A DNA stretch of 64,000 bases from Lytechinus variegatus. Its lineage: Eukaryota; Echinodermata; Echinoidea; Temnopleuroida; Toxopneustidae. The position numbers were made by a program, and so were the translations under genes. The DNA is taken from assembly GCF_018143015.1 (NCBI RefSeq), contig NC_054746.1, forward strand, positions 16,235,532 through 16,299,531, given 5' to 3'. The notes under the pieces are model-generated. The model did no database searches and was not told where the DNA came from. It saw nothing but the letters and a program-made list of their open reading frames with translations. This document shows, piece after piece, positions 24,301-39,300 of the stretch; position 1 is the stretch's first letter, and each line of letters begins with the position of its first letter.

Positions 24301-27300
24301 ACTTTCGGGTTATTGAATGGTAATGCTAGCAAAATGATCTTCCAAACTGGTTTCCTGAACCAGTATCCAGTAAAGCAGTTTTAGAAAGTATAGTGAGAGT
24401 GCTGTTCATAAGCCGGTTATTCGAGTACAACCACACAATTGCTAATTTTTTTTTTTTTTTTTGGGGGGGGGAGTTGGGCTTATTGGGAACCTGGCATGTT
24501 ACTTTCAACAGATACATAAATTGAGCATTTGTGAAACAAGTTCATTTTGTGCTATGGATAGCTAAAGGAATGTGATCATACCTATTAGGTTCATGCTCTT
24601 TTCCTTGATAGCATAATCAGGGTTCCCACAGAAATTTGAAAACAGAATTCCATGACTTTTCCATGACTAAATTGCTGCTTTCCATGACTTGCTTTCTGGC
24701 ACCGTTTCCAAAATCAGACACATTATGATGGCCTCCATAACCTTCCCTCACAGCCATCCATTCCACCCACTACCTTACTCATGACATGTACATCTACATG
24801 TATTATCATTGGTAAATGGCCTGTTTCTGACCAGGGTACAGTACCATTTTCGTTTCACCAACATCAAGATTCAAAATTGTCTTGAACACAAACTCATGTA
24901 ATTTCTTGAACTGACAGACTTCCATGAACTATTTCCAAATTTTCAGAGCATAGCATGCAGATCTTGTCACAAAAGTGAACTACACAATACATGTAGATGT
25001 AAATGTCAAATTTTCCAGGCATATAGAAATTAGAATCCTGAATTCACCTTTTCTACAAAACTTCCACATAAAAGTCATGGACTTCTGATTTAAAATTTCT
25101 TGGGGAACCCTGAATTATTTATATATGAAGATGAAACACTTTACATATGTCACACATGAGCCAATTATTACAAAAGAGTGACATTTAAGTTTTACAATAA
25201 GGTGACATGAAAAAAAGGCTAACAAAGACATCCTCATCCTAAAATTCTCAACATAGTGCTGCATTTCACTCTACATTACAAAAAAATGAGGCCATTTGTG
25301 ATATAACTTGAGGACACCAGCTAAATTAACAAGTGTATTTCTCTATATGCTCCAAAAATAATGAGGATATCTTGAAAATTTGACATTTGATGCCTATCTT
25401 GGTATTTAATTAAACTTCATTTTCAAGTAACTTTCCAGAGAGGACACATTATTTGACGCTAAAATAACAATTGAAACATCTTGTGTAACTAAGAGATTCA
25501 GAACCTTTTGAATGTATTGTGTTCTGATAGCCATGCTGGTAGTGATTAATCAGTTGTGACTTGATATGTCAACTAATTGCCATTAATGTTGAGTAAAATT
25601 GTACAAAACTTGAAATTTAAATTCTCTAAAAACAACTAAGAATGCAAACCTGGTTACAAAGTGTGACATATTAAAAATAAATTGACTGATTGGCATCTTA
25701 TATCATTGCAAAAAAGATGAAGTTTTCTGTAGTCTGGTTGTCTGAATTTAATGTCAGGAGCAATCAATTTATTCATGGCCATGTGTATTTTGAGTGAGGA
25801 ATGTGTTTGTATTCACAAAAACCTTTTTATTAAATGTTATTTCAACCTTGCTAGCCCTAACACTAAGTCATCTTGGATTTTTGAACATACAGACAACTGA
25901 CTGGTCTTGTATTACCCGAGTGTATTACTTGACCCTGTAAACCATGGTTAAGACACCAAACTTATATTCCCCAGACAGATATTGAACAAACTATGTCCTT
26001 TTATAAAAGAAGTATTAAAACATCAGACATTTTGTACTCCATTTTTGGAAGCCATCTTGGAATTTTGAACATACATGTACTAGACCAATGAGTGTCATTG
26101 CAACTTGTCCTTGTATATAATTTGACCCTTGAAACCATAGTTTAAACACCAAAATCATATATCACTGGTGGATTTAATTAAAGGACAAGTCCACCCCAAC
26201 AAAAACTTGCTTTGAATAAAACGAGAAAAATTCAACAAGCATAACACTGAAAATTTCATCAAAATCGGATGTAAAATAAGAAAGTTATGACATTTCAAAG
26301 TTTCGCTTAATTTCACAAAAACAGTTATATGAACGAGCCAGCTACATCCAAATGAGAGAGTCGATGATGTCATTCACTCACTATTTCTTTTGTATTTTAT
26401 TGTTTGAAATATGAAATATTTTTATTTTCTCGTCATTGTCATGTGAAATGAAGTTTCATTCCTCCCTGAACACATGGAATTCCATTATTTTAACATTTTG
26501 TGCTTCAGACAAGGAGGTCCCAATCGTCAAATTCGTAAAAATTGAAATATTGTATAATTCATTCCTCCCTGAACACATGGAATTCCATTATTTTAACATT
26601 TTGTGCTTCAGACAAGGAGGTCCCAATCGTCAAATTCGTAAAAATTGAAATATTGTATAATTCAAACAATAAATAATAAAAGAAATAGTGAGTGAGTGAC
26701 ATCATCAAATCTCTCATTTGGATGTAACTGGCTCGTTCATATAACTATTTTGTTGAAAATAAACGAAACTTTGAAATGTCATAACTTTCTTATTTTACAT
26801 CCGATTTTGATGAAATCTTCAGCATTGTGCTTGTCTGATTTTTCTCTATTGATTCAAATCAACATTTTTCTGAGGTGGACTTGACCTTTAAGTATGAGAG
26901 AACTTTGCGAGACACGACAAAACGGAAAGCTGCCATAGCCATGAGGTAAATGCAATTCCATGACTTTTCACAAATTTTCCAAATTCCCTCACTTTTCCCT
27001 GACTTTCCAGGACCACAAATTTTTCCAGGATTTTCCATGACCGTGGGAACCCTGATAATGAGCCCAAACTTTTTTGCGTGCAAGACATGGGGAAAAGGGA
27101 AAAATTTCTATAAAGTTGCAAGCAAGCAAGCAAAAAATAAAAAATCTTACCTTATTAACACAACAAAATCTAATTTTGTGTAGATTTAAACAGAACAGGT
27201 GAAACAGAATATTCAGAAATTAATATGCTTCACCATACCTTCTCATTTTTTTTCTTGGTCAGGTTTTTTTTTTTTAGGGGGGGGAAGGGTCCATTGACGC

Positions 27301-30300
27301 CAGCCCCTCCCCATCTGTATGACATTGCTTTCCCTTAATGCCTAGTCCACAAAATAAATGTAACTGAAATCCTTTTCACTTTAAATGTTGGAATATAAAG
27401 AAGTTAACATTGACATTATTTTTAAAATATAATTTCTTATCAAAACTAATATACTCTTCATCACTTAACACAAACTCGTATCAAATAGAAATATCTATAC
27501 AGAAATGTCAAGAAGCTTGCTTTCCTACCTTTACGTCTGTGATAATGGTTGGTCCAACAAAGTTGCCCTTCTCATAGCCTTCAACCACAATGTCCCTTCC
27601 ATCTAGGAGAACGTTTGCTCCCTCATCAACTCCAGACTGGATTAGCTCACATACCCTGGATTTAGCTTGGGGGGAGATCAAAGGGCCAAGATCTGCACCG
27701 GGCTGGTCACCTTTGAAACAAAAAATAAGTATCAATAAAGATTTCATGCACATACAGATATGATGCACCACGCCGTACACCGGGGTACTGTAGTACCTCG
27801 GGGTACGGCGTTGTGCAGCGCCATCTCGTGTTGTAATAGTGTACAATTACATTGTTGTCATGGTGATCACGGTCGTACGATCGGTGCGACAATCATGACA
27901 ATGAATGGGGACAATGATCACAATGCCTATTTCCTTTCTTTGATACAATCTAATGCCAATAATAGTAAACAAATTATGTTATACTTAAGAATTTAAGTAT
28001 ACTTTTCGACAGCTAACTTACACAAAAGATTAGCTTATAGTCCCAAAACTCGCCCTGGTACACGCGGTGGGGGTGGTGTAGGCTTATTACTCGTCCATCA
28101 CAGGCACAGCGCAGTGCATGTGCAGCGCATTTGCAATGGTATTGCATGATTTCCAAAAGTGAAGATAGCCATTAGTTTTTGTATAATGATCGAGCAATGT
28201 TTGGGGAGAGCTAAAATTAAATTTATGGACTTTGATTCTTGTGATTAACGTCAATAATTATAATTTTTTCAAATTTCATTCAAATATTCAACTAAATAAT
28301 TGAATTGAATTGAATTCAAAGACATAAGATCAATAATGACAACTACAAGTATCATTATTGAACAGTGAAGATTAGAACAGAACATGAAAATTAGAATAAA
28401 GTTATCATTTGCATGCATTAATTGTTACATAAGATCACTAAAAAGAAAGAAAAAATCTGTACAAAACATTAAAATATACTTGTACACATTTTTTGGTAAC
28501 CCAGGGTACAGCGCAAAAAACAAAATAAATAATTCAACAAAATGGCGAATTATTATTTGGTACCCCAGGGTACCAAATACTGCATCATATGGACAAAATA
28601 TTTCTCTAAAGATTTTTATAAACAATCACATTAGTCAATATCAATCAACATATCATGCACATTTATAAAGAAATAACAAATTACTTCTCTAAAGGCAACT
28701 GCACACCTTACGATTGACCTATGACCTAAATTTTAAACAAAATGTTATAACAATTTATGAGAAGAATAAATCATGTAACAGACTAGACTTCTAAATTCTG
28801 CATTGTCAAGTGAATACTCAAATGAAAATTAATTGGCCATTTATAATTCCTCTTCATAATTATAGAAGTGGAATGCCTCTGGCAGTCTCGCTTGCATTAC
28901 ATGATTTGATATAGCAGCAGTGCTGACTTTGAAAACAGCTATTTAATAATTATTCACTAAAGAAAACATTCATATGATAATGAAATACTATGTCCATTGA
29001 CCAAAAATGACCTTTGACCATGATCATGTGATCTAAGATGTGTGCAAAACAATCATTTATACTTGATTACTCTTATGTCTATGTTTTTTTAACTAGATCT
29101 ATAAACTTTCAAGTTGCGATGCTAATTCAACAAATACCCCCAACATGGCCAAAGTTCATTGACCCTAAATGACCTTTGACCTTGTTCATGTGACCTGAAA
29201 TTTGCACAGGATGTTCAGTGATACTTAATTACTCCTATGTCCAAGTTTTATGAACTAGCTCCCTAAAAATTTTAAATTATGATGGAAATTCAACAAATAC
29301 CCCTAACATGCCCAAAGTTCATTGACCCTAAATGACCTTTGACCTCTATATAGCTCTATATATGTTCAAAGTTATGATGACATTTCAAAAAGTTAACCTT
29401 AGGTTAAAATTTGATGTTGATGCCATTATCAGAAAATATCTTAAAAGCAGTTTCTTCCCATATCAATTTGAAGACCAGTTGTAGGGTGTGCGGTGGCTTT
29501 AAAATCTTTCAATTTAATCACTGAAAATACCAGGTGAGTGTTTCATAAAGCTGTTTGTAAAGTTATGAATAACTTTATGCGTGACTGGAACATGTTTTTA
29601 GGTCCTTAAATGACATAGGGATATAACACTAAGCACAATAAAGGGTCACTAGTTGTGTTAAGTCATTTGTATCTTAACCCTATCTAGGCCCGGGGTATTT
29701 TGGGAGTTCATATGGCCTCCCAGGCCCCCGTTGAGATCTCGGCCATCGACCGCGCGATCGCGCCGAAAATTGGCACGCAGGTTGTCTGGGATATAATCTA
29801 CAAAATTGTATAGTAATTTTTTTCATGCGAACTGTTATTAGGTAATTATGCTAATTTATGCGTAATTAGTATGCGAAATCATACTTTTTCCTCAAACTCC
29901 ATAAATAAAGCTCCAAATGTTCTAATTTTTGGCACAGAAACTCTTTGTGATGTTCTTAGCAAGTGTACATGAAAAAAATTTTGATATCAGATCAATTTCT
30001 TATGTATTATATTGTTTTCTGCAATTTCTTATGTATTTCTCTCTCTGTTTTTTTGGACCTTTTGTTTTTTCAATGAAATTCGTTGGGGACTCTTCTCAGA
30101 TCATAAACAGCATAAAATTCATTCATTTACGCCAGCAAAACTAAAAATAATCATACATTTATGATTTTTGGTTGAAAACACTATTTACATTGACTTTGTA
30201 CACGAAATCACGTTTTTAGCAATTTTTGGTCTGACATGCACTTACATAACGTTGCGTAACTTCGTAACCGCGTACCCGGGTGACGAAAAATTGGTCTCAA

Positions 30301-33300
30301 AAGTTGCGCAAGACTTGAAAGTAAAAAGTCGGTGAGCAGCGCGGTCAAAAAAATTTGCGCGGCAAAAATACTGCGCGACTTGTTGAGAGTGGGCCTCTGC
30401 CCCCCCTCCCGGCCTAGATAGCGTTAAAAACAGTTTTATGAAACACCTACCTGAACTGTTCTCAAAAGAGCAACATCCACTTTTGGGGAAAGTAAAGGTA
30501 TAAATATAAGATCATTATTATTAAGGGGCATGTCTTTGATCTTAAATTTTGAGAACAAGATCAGAAAAATTTATTCCAACATCATATTCCACAGCGAACT
30601 GTCTTCGAAGCAACAAAGACTACTGGAGTAACTTTTGGAAATGAGGTATTCATAATTTACTTCTCTTAAATTAACCCTCACCTAAAAATAGCTGCATTTT
30701 TCAGGATTTGTGTACAAATGAAGAATAATACTGATTTTAACAAAATTGCACCAAATACTGGAGTGAGTACTCACCAGAATTAACCTTGAGTGCCTGAGCC
30801 CTTTGTACAAGCTCAGGTAGCCATTCCTTGGCTTCTCCAACAAAAACTGCTGTGGACAATGCCATACATCTCTGACCAGCAGCACCAAAGGCGGCTCCAC
30901 AAAGCTGCCAAGAAGAAAAAATGTATCATGTAATAATGTAATAATGTACCAGTGTGTTGACTCATCTCACAACTGGGAGGTCGGGAGTTCAAACCTTGGC
31001 TGCGTCAGACCAAAATATGTTAAGAGATGGGAGTTGCTGCACCCTGTTTGGCATTCCAACAATTAAAGAGATAGAGCCTCATCGATCTGGCGCTGCACGG
31101 CGACTGCCGGTCCCACGATCAATTGGGCAAAGTGAATTTTCAGAGTATTTCATTCCATGTCTATTTTGAACAATAAAATACGGAATTTTATTTCATTTAA
31201 CTTCAGGGTTCAACAAAGGTTATTAATCCTTCGCTAAATGACCTTGGCCAATGAAGATCATTGTTGCATGCCATATGCTTCCATGAAACCAATTAGAAGT
31301 GTTCTTTAATATTTGTTATCAATTGCAAACCTTAGTGTTACGGGGCCCTGATGATCATAGTAGAAACTCAGTCAGTAAAGTGTGACTAAGAATATAAGTA
31401 AGTCTTTGTCTCTGACATCAATTCCATTTTTAAAAAATATTTTCTTTCCCCCTTTTCCATACACCTAGTATAAAGTTAATAGTATCAGAAACAATGGGTG
31501 CAACAGACAGCAATAAAAATTTAATGGAAGTTTTTTTGTTGAGTTGCTCTATATTTTTACAGAATTTAGTTTTCATCAACTTGAGGAACAGAAGTATAAC
31601 TAACTGGCATCCAACAATTATCAGTTATCCATAGACGATGAAATCAAAGATTGAAAATATTATCAACTCAACAAATAACTCACCAGGAGTCCTGTATACT
31701 TATTTTTCCTGACTTGTCATCTAGTGATATTTTCATAGAGTTTTAAAAGAAGATAGTACCTGGTTGAGAGTATTCTCTTTGTTTGCATCAGGCATGATAA
31801 CACCATGGTTCTTAGCTCCCATGTTACACTGTACACGCTTGCCATTCCGGCTCGCTCTCTCGTGGATGTAGTTACCAGCCTGATCTGATCCAACAAACGA
31901 CACAGCTCTGATCAGGGGATGATCGCAAATGAAGTTCACAGCTGTAAGGGATAAATAATACAGAATGCTAGAGTTAAAGAATACCATAATAAACAATATT
32001 TAGGAGCTACAGATGATAACAAGTGGAATGCCTCTGGCCGTCTCACCTGCATCACGCGGTTCAATATAGCAGCAGTGCTGACTTTGAATACTACTCTAAC
32101 TCGCACAAGATGTTCAGTGATACATGGTTACTCTTATGTCTACTTTTTATGAACTAGACCAATAAACTTACAGAGATATGATGGTTATTCAACAAAAAAC
32201 CCAACATGGCCAAAGTTCATTGACCTTACATGACCTTTGACCTTGATCATGTGACCTGAAACTCGCACAGGATGTTCAGTGATACTTGATTACTCTTATG
32301 TACAAGTTTCATGAATCAGATCCATAAACTTTCAAAGTTATGATGGTAATTCAACAGATACACCCAATTCGGCCAAAGTTCATTGACCTTTGACCTTGGT
32401 CATGTGACCTGAAACGCGCACAGGATGTTCAGTGATACTTAATTACTCTAATGTCCAAGTTTAATGAACTAGACCAATAAACTTTCGAAGTTATGATGGT
32501 AATTCAACAGATACCCCCGATTCGGCCAAAGTTCATTGACCCTAAATGACCTTTGACCTTAATCATGAGACCTGAAACTTGCACAAAATGTTCAGCGATG
32601 CTTGATTACTATTATGTCCAAGTTTCATGAATCAGATCCATAAACTTTCAAAGTTATGATGGGAATTCAACAGATATCCCCAATTCGGCCAAAGTTCATT
32701 GACCCTAAATGACCTTTGACCTTGGTCATGTGACGTGAAACTCATGCAGGATGTTCAGTGATACTTTATTAACCTTATGTCCAAGTTTCATGAACTAGGT
32801 CCATATATTTTCTAAGTTATGATGACATTTCAAAAACTTAACCTCAGGTTAAGATTTCGATGTTGATTCCTCCAACATGGTCTAAGTTCATTGACCCTAA
32901 ATGACCTTTGACCTTGGTCATGTGACATGAAACTCTAATAGGATGTTCAGTAATACTTGATTAACCTTATGGCCAAGTTTTATTAACTAGGTCCATATAC
33001 TTTCTAAGTTATGACGTCATTTCAAAAACTTAACCTCAGGTTAAGATTTGATGTTGACGCCGCCGCCGCCGCCGTCGGAAAAGCGGCGCCTATAGTCTCA
33101 CTTTGCTTCGCAGGTGAGACAAAAATGAAAAGTGAAAAATTGAGAGATGATTGATTATTATACAAGCCTGGTCATTAATAGGGAGTTTTGCAGAACTATG
33201 GAATCAACTGCCTATCCAATTATGCCAAATTTCATCAACTGAAACATTCAAATCCCAGTTGAAAACTTATTTAATCTCCCATTAACAGTTTAATATTGTG

Positions 33301-36300
33301 TTTATTCAGGAGAATTCAAATTCTATTCTTGTTTGTTTTCTATTGTTGTTGTGTTTTGTGTTTATTTTCCTTGAAGCGCCATGAGCACCGAAAGGTGGAC
33401 CTGTGCGCTATATAAGTAGCCACCATTATTATTATTATTATTTAGGGAACATAAAGAATGTATCAATTGTCAAATGTCCTTGATGTCAATAAAGTCTTGT
33501 CAAGGGTTGGTGAATCGAAACAGCATGTAGTTTAGCTTTAGCTTTCTAGTTAGCTACATGTCACTTTGATTTGGAAGGAAACGTGAGACGGACTGACATA
33601 ATGCCATTCCACAGCATTTGTTCTGTATCACGGTGTGAATACTCCCTATTATAACACTGATAAGTAAGAGGGCTCCAGTTTTTGAGACTCCTTGGGTAAA
33701 CAGAAAATGTGCGATAAATGAAAAAACATAATGAACTCAAACTGTAAATGAATGGCAAGCCAACATTAATAGAGATATTAATAAGACAATGTTTCTACAG
33801 CTTCATCTACGGTCACACCAACACCAACCATCAGAGAGCTGCTAACTTTCATATTCACCTTTCAAGTAGAATTTACTGGGGGAGGGAGATCTTTCTTGAG
33901 TACACACAGTCCACTGAAGAAATCAATGTATGAATAAGGGAGATGTTGAAAATCTGCATTTTTTTACTTGAAAATCAGTCAATTTTTAGGGACTCTCCTT
34001 GAAAATCAGGGAAACTTTGTAGTCCTGCCATCAGCACCACAATCACCCATCACCAAAACCACAACCATCAAGACCCCACCGCATCTCACCATCATGTTGT
34101 CCATGAATAATGTTGACTACTCCATCCGGTAAACCAGCTTCCTTGGCTAGTTCAGCTAAGATCATACATGCTCCAGGATCCCTCTCTGATGGTTTCATAA
34201 TCACTGTATTACCGGCAACAGCAGCTACAGGAAACATCTACACAACAGAAAGATATCATGCTATTGATGAATCATTTTACTGTTGCCATTTTTTGGGGGT
34301 AGTAACTTACTTGTTATAGGAATACATTGATGTAATATCTATATCTGCATTTTGTTTATTCATAATTATAAAGTGCATAGAGAGGTCAGTTACTTTGGCC
34401 AGCCTAATTCTTGCAAATGGCATCAACCAAAAGTTCCAGAATGTAGCAAGCACACGATGGCAAGAGATTTACACAAAACCATTTGTACAATGCAACATTT
34501 GGATTTGGATATCTGAAACTATAGCACGTTGCAGATCCAGAAGCGATATATTATTATTATTATGTCTGTGTGTGTGGGGGGGAGGGGTAGATTCTATAGC
34601 CAGGCTTTTTAGGTCATCATCCATGATATCACAGCAGGAGCAGCCTTGGACCCACATACATGAATCAAGATTTGAAGGTATGAAGACTTCAATGAGCCTA
34701 ATCACATGCAATAAAGATAAGGTATATAACAAGAAGCGAATGAAAAGTGCACCAAGAAATCCCTTGCTGCCAAAACAGCAAGAAGAGTACATGGAAAATT
34801 CTATAAAAATTCAAAGTGTCTGTGGACAATATCAATAAATTAAAAGGGTGACTGCATTATCTTTCTCTGAAATCTTAAGTAATTGAGAACAGTGGTATTG
34901 ACATTATTTAGTGGAGCAAGACAATGAGTTGAACTATATAATTGCCTAATTTGATAAGAAAGCTGGTCACTGATAGGATAAATCCCTAAAGTAAATATAA
35001 ATCACTTTGTAACTTTAAAGGTCAAATCAGCAGAATACTTACCCATAATGGAATCATGGCAGGGAAATTGAATCTGTGACAAAGGATAGAAAGGATATTA
35101 AATTTTATCAAACAGTGTCTCACAAAATATAATTCAAATAGCATAATTACATCTGGGTCAGCAAAAAACATCAATTTACCCTAAACTTTTGATCATGTGA
35201 CCTGAAACTCATGCAAGATGATCAGTGATACTGATTACCCTTACTTCCCTGTTTCATGAAATTAGTCCCTATAGTTAAGTTATGATGACATTTAAAAAAC
35301 TTACTCTTTTCAATCCATTATCCTTATTTCAAGGATTAAGAGATTATTTTCATTTACATTCAAACATAATACAAATCAACATAAATCAAAGTGAAATTAA
35401 TGAATATGAAATATAACAATAACACAAATGGGAATTGCAAGAGAGACTAAAAATTGTTAATAAAACAACAGTAAAAAATGGAGCATATGGACAAAGAAAT
35501 GAGAGGAATCAAGTGACAGCAATGTGATGTTTTTTAATTGTTGTCCCACTTAAAAATGCAAGAATAATTAATTGGTTACTTAATACTAAAGGAAAGAAAA
35601 ATTAACTCATGTGGTGTGATCTTACGGAGTGATGCCTGCACAGACTCCCAATGGTACACGCATAGTGTAAGTATCCATGTCCTTTGCAATGGATGGTAGG
35701 GTTTCTCCCAGCTGCAATGATGTAATACTACATACATGCTCAACAACCTCTGAATTAAGAATGATAAAATGTAACAATCATTGCATTGAAAAAAAATTAA
35801 TAAAGCTTTAATACATCAAGTTCAGCAATATTTATCAATGAAAAAATAAATATAAAAATAAACATACTAATCAATACTCAAGTATGATACAATCTTGATG
35901 TGATTGATGAGATGACATAAAATGCAAATTCAAAGAATATTACTATTTATTACAAATAGTGCTTTAGTTGTAATGTGAACATATCCTGATTTCCAACTGA
36001 ACAGCTCATTTGCTTTTAAAACATCTTTTGCAACTAAAGTGGTGAATAACAAAGTCTATTGATGGATAATATAAAGAACTACTTTCATACAATGCAATTA
36101 CTTTATTGCATTTATATGTACAGCATGATAATGCTCAATACAATTACTTCATATGTTGTATCCCATTAATATTGAATTTTATTTTTGAACAAGTGTAAAA
36201 ATAATGAACTTACGTAATCCTCTCATGACATCACCCTCAGCATCTACCAATGTCTTGCCTTGTTCTAACGTGATTGATTCAGCAAGTCTTTTCTGTCAAA

Positions 36301-39300
36301 TACCAAACGCATTTATAAACGTATGGATTATTCTTCTGACTATGAAACAGAGGGTCATGGGTTCGAATCCCAGCCAAGGCGTAATTTCCTTTGGCAAAAA
36401 ATTTATCCACATTGTGCTGCACTAAACCAAGGTGAGGTGAATGGGTACTTGGCAGGAATTTATTCCTTGAAATGAAAAAACGCTGTACAAGGCAAATGGC
36501 TAAAGCCAGTAATAATATCAAACAGAGCAAATAGGGACGCATTTAGCAGTGATATGTGCTAAATAAGCATGTTGGTATTATTATTAAATAATTTTTTATT
36601 ACATTATTTAGTCTTATTTACCAAAGTTATCTTAGATTAACTGAAGGTTTCCTTTCCCTATAAATTTGGCCTATTGTTTTTGTTATGATCTTTTGTTGAA
36701 TTGTGTATCTTTCTTGTATTCTCACATTTATTATCTCTTACATGCATTTATACCTTGTAACTTTCTGCTTGCACAGAAGATATCCTTGGTTATCTACTGT
36801 AAATATGCAGGTACTCAACCAATACAGCATATTTGCTAGAATTTTATTCATTATTTTACTCAGAAAAAGAAATACAAACTACAATTACATATTGAAATAA
36901 TGCATTTCCCTTGGAAACCCTAGGGACTTTATGGCAATTGCCTTCTGTCCAAGTTCCAAGGGAATGGAACATAACATGTAAAAAGAATCATGAAAATAAT
37001 TGAATATTGTATGACTGCCGAATATGCCCATAACTGTAAAGGTGTACAGGATTGCTAGTATTTTACCCCCCAAAATATCTATTGAAATCACATAAGACTT
37101 ATTTATTGAATGACAAGAATTCAGTACTTTAAAAAGCCTTTCTTTTCACTGGGTGCTTATTGTGCTTTTCTTACCATATTATCTTTGATGAGCTGTTGAT
37201 ATTTGAACATGATCTGTTGCCTTGAGAGGATACTAGTCTGAGACCACGCTGGGAAGGCGTTCTGTGCAGCATTAACGGCTGCTTCCATCTCACTGGAAGT
37301 AGCTTTAGGGACCCTTGTTACTACCTCATTGGTTGCCTGTGTTGTGTTAGATCAGCCACAAAAGATTTTTTTTTAAACCATCACTTTATTTCAATTTCTA
37401 AAATCAAACAAAGGATCTTAGATGAAGTGTGTACATAAAAAAGGAAATAAGCTCAAGTGATCAACTAGAAATATAATTCTGGGCAACACAAGAGAGTCAT
37501 ATGAAACAAAACTGCAAAGACATAAATTACTAAAATTTCAAGTTTTGAGCATTGAAACATATTTGCAAACAAATGATACATAGGCAGCGGAATGGGAGGC
37601 ATGGACAGAAAAAGGGGCAATATTTGTCCTTCAAACAATTACAATTTGTCACCTTTGAAGCAAATGTGCATAACATCTAAAGATAAAAAAGTATTACTGA
37701 TATTAATCACAATTCCTGGAGAACCAATTTTCACTCATTGATAGAAATCTTATCCTATACTTGTAAATAAACAAGTAATATTGATTCCAGTAATCTCAAG
37801 GCTGAACACTATATCCATGGGTTTTATAATTTCAATTAGGACCAAAAGCAAAAACATCAATACAAAGGCTATCAACTAGTGTGTTGGCTCAGTTGGTAGA
37901 GCATCCGTCTCACAACCGGGAGGTCGGGGGTTCAAACCCCGGCCGCGTCAGACCAAAAGACGTTAAAAGATGGGAGTTGCTGCTACCCTGTTTGGCGTTC
38001 AACGATAAAAGGTATAGAGCCTCGTCGATCTGGCGCTGCACAGTGGCTGCCGGGCCCACGATCAATTGGGCAAAGCAAATTTTTGGAGTATTTCATTTCA
38101 TGTCTATTTCGAACAATAAATTATGGATTTTCATGGATTTTCATCTTCAGAATGTTTTAATCATTTTACAATAAGTTGGAAAGATAAACGTATATTGATA
38201 GTTTGTTAATGGACTTACAGGATTATGGACATCAATCCAGTCTGCAGTCTGGGAGTCTACCATCTCTCCATTGATAAGGAGTTTGGTAGTTGGCTGTGAT
38301 TGTCGAAATTGATGAAAGGAAAATAAGTATAAGTTTTTAAACAAATTTCAACATTAAAACAGATTTCACATGTAAATGCATATCAAATTTTGAAGGAAAG
38401 AAAAGGGATTTCTAAGATAATGTCCAATGGTACATTTCAGGGCAGTGACTACATGTACATGATGCACTGTTAGTGATTCACAAATTTAGAAATGAGAAGT
38501 TGCATAATGATCATACAAGGATGTTCATACATGTAGTCCAACAGTAATATCATGAATTATTCATGTTTAGGCAACTATTCCCTGAGTTCTGATAAAATAG
38601 TATGGCATACTTAAAACAACAAATATTCAACCATCCTTCTAAATAGCTTCAGCCATGTCAAATCTGTTCAATTCCTAGCTCTATGCCTACAAGTTGTGAA
38701 TACTTAACAAGCATTTTTCACAATACAAAAATCACAAACTTTACAAACCTCATGCATACAATACTTACTGCACTTGAGTAGTGACATGTTCCAGCTCGAC
38801 TACCAAGCAGACTCTAAAAATTAAAACAGAAATTTAAAAATGAGAGACCTCCATAGACAGAATAGAGAATGAAGCTTTAGCTTTCTAGTTAGCTACATGT
38901 TGCTTTGATTTGGAAGGAAATGTGAGATGGACTGACATAATGCCATTCCACAGATTTGTAAATTCTTCTGGATTTGTAACAAAAGCTTAATTTCTTTAAA
39001 AAACACAGTGACAGTAAAGATCCTACTGTCCTTCAAGCACTTGCTCTGAGTTTTTTTTGTCAGTTTCGATAACATATGTCTATAATGTAATTTCCCTCAT
39101 TTTGTGGGTACAGTACTTATAGTTTGGACAGTTATTTGGCCTTTTATTTGTCAAGTGCTGTGCATCTGGTCTGGCTTCTCCAAGTAGAACCTGATTTAAA
39201 AATTTGTGTTAAACAAAAAAAAATGACTACCACTACCATTGGCTTTAAAACCTGAGATCAATTCTTCCATATTAGTGAATTTTTACTAAAGGCCAAAATT

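Noticed and set aside
34395-34838. 147-codon plus-strand frame
   Set aside because: Antisense inside an ALDH6A1 intron, no recognisable domain, contains low-complexity TGTGGGG sequence. Probably chance.
35712-35713. Acceptor-like cag before CTGGGAG in ALDH6A1 exon 6
   Set aside because: The frame and family homology ([11 protein letters not shown]) continue across it; the real acceptor is at 35750-35751.
37881-38174. 97-codon frame and a tRNA-Val-like sequence
   Set aside because: The sequence is a SINE head: the acceptor stem does not pair and a SINE body follows. Not a tRNA gene or a protein.
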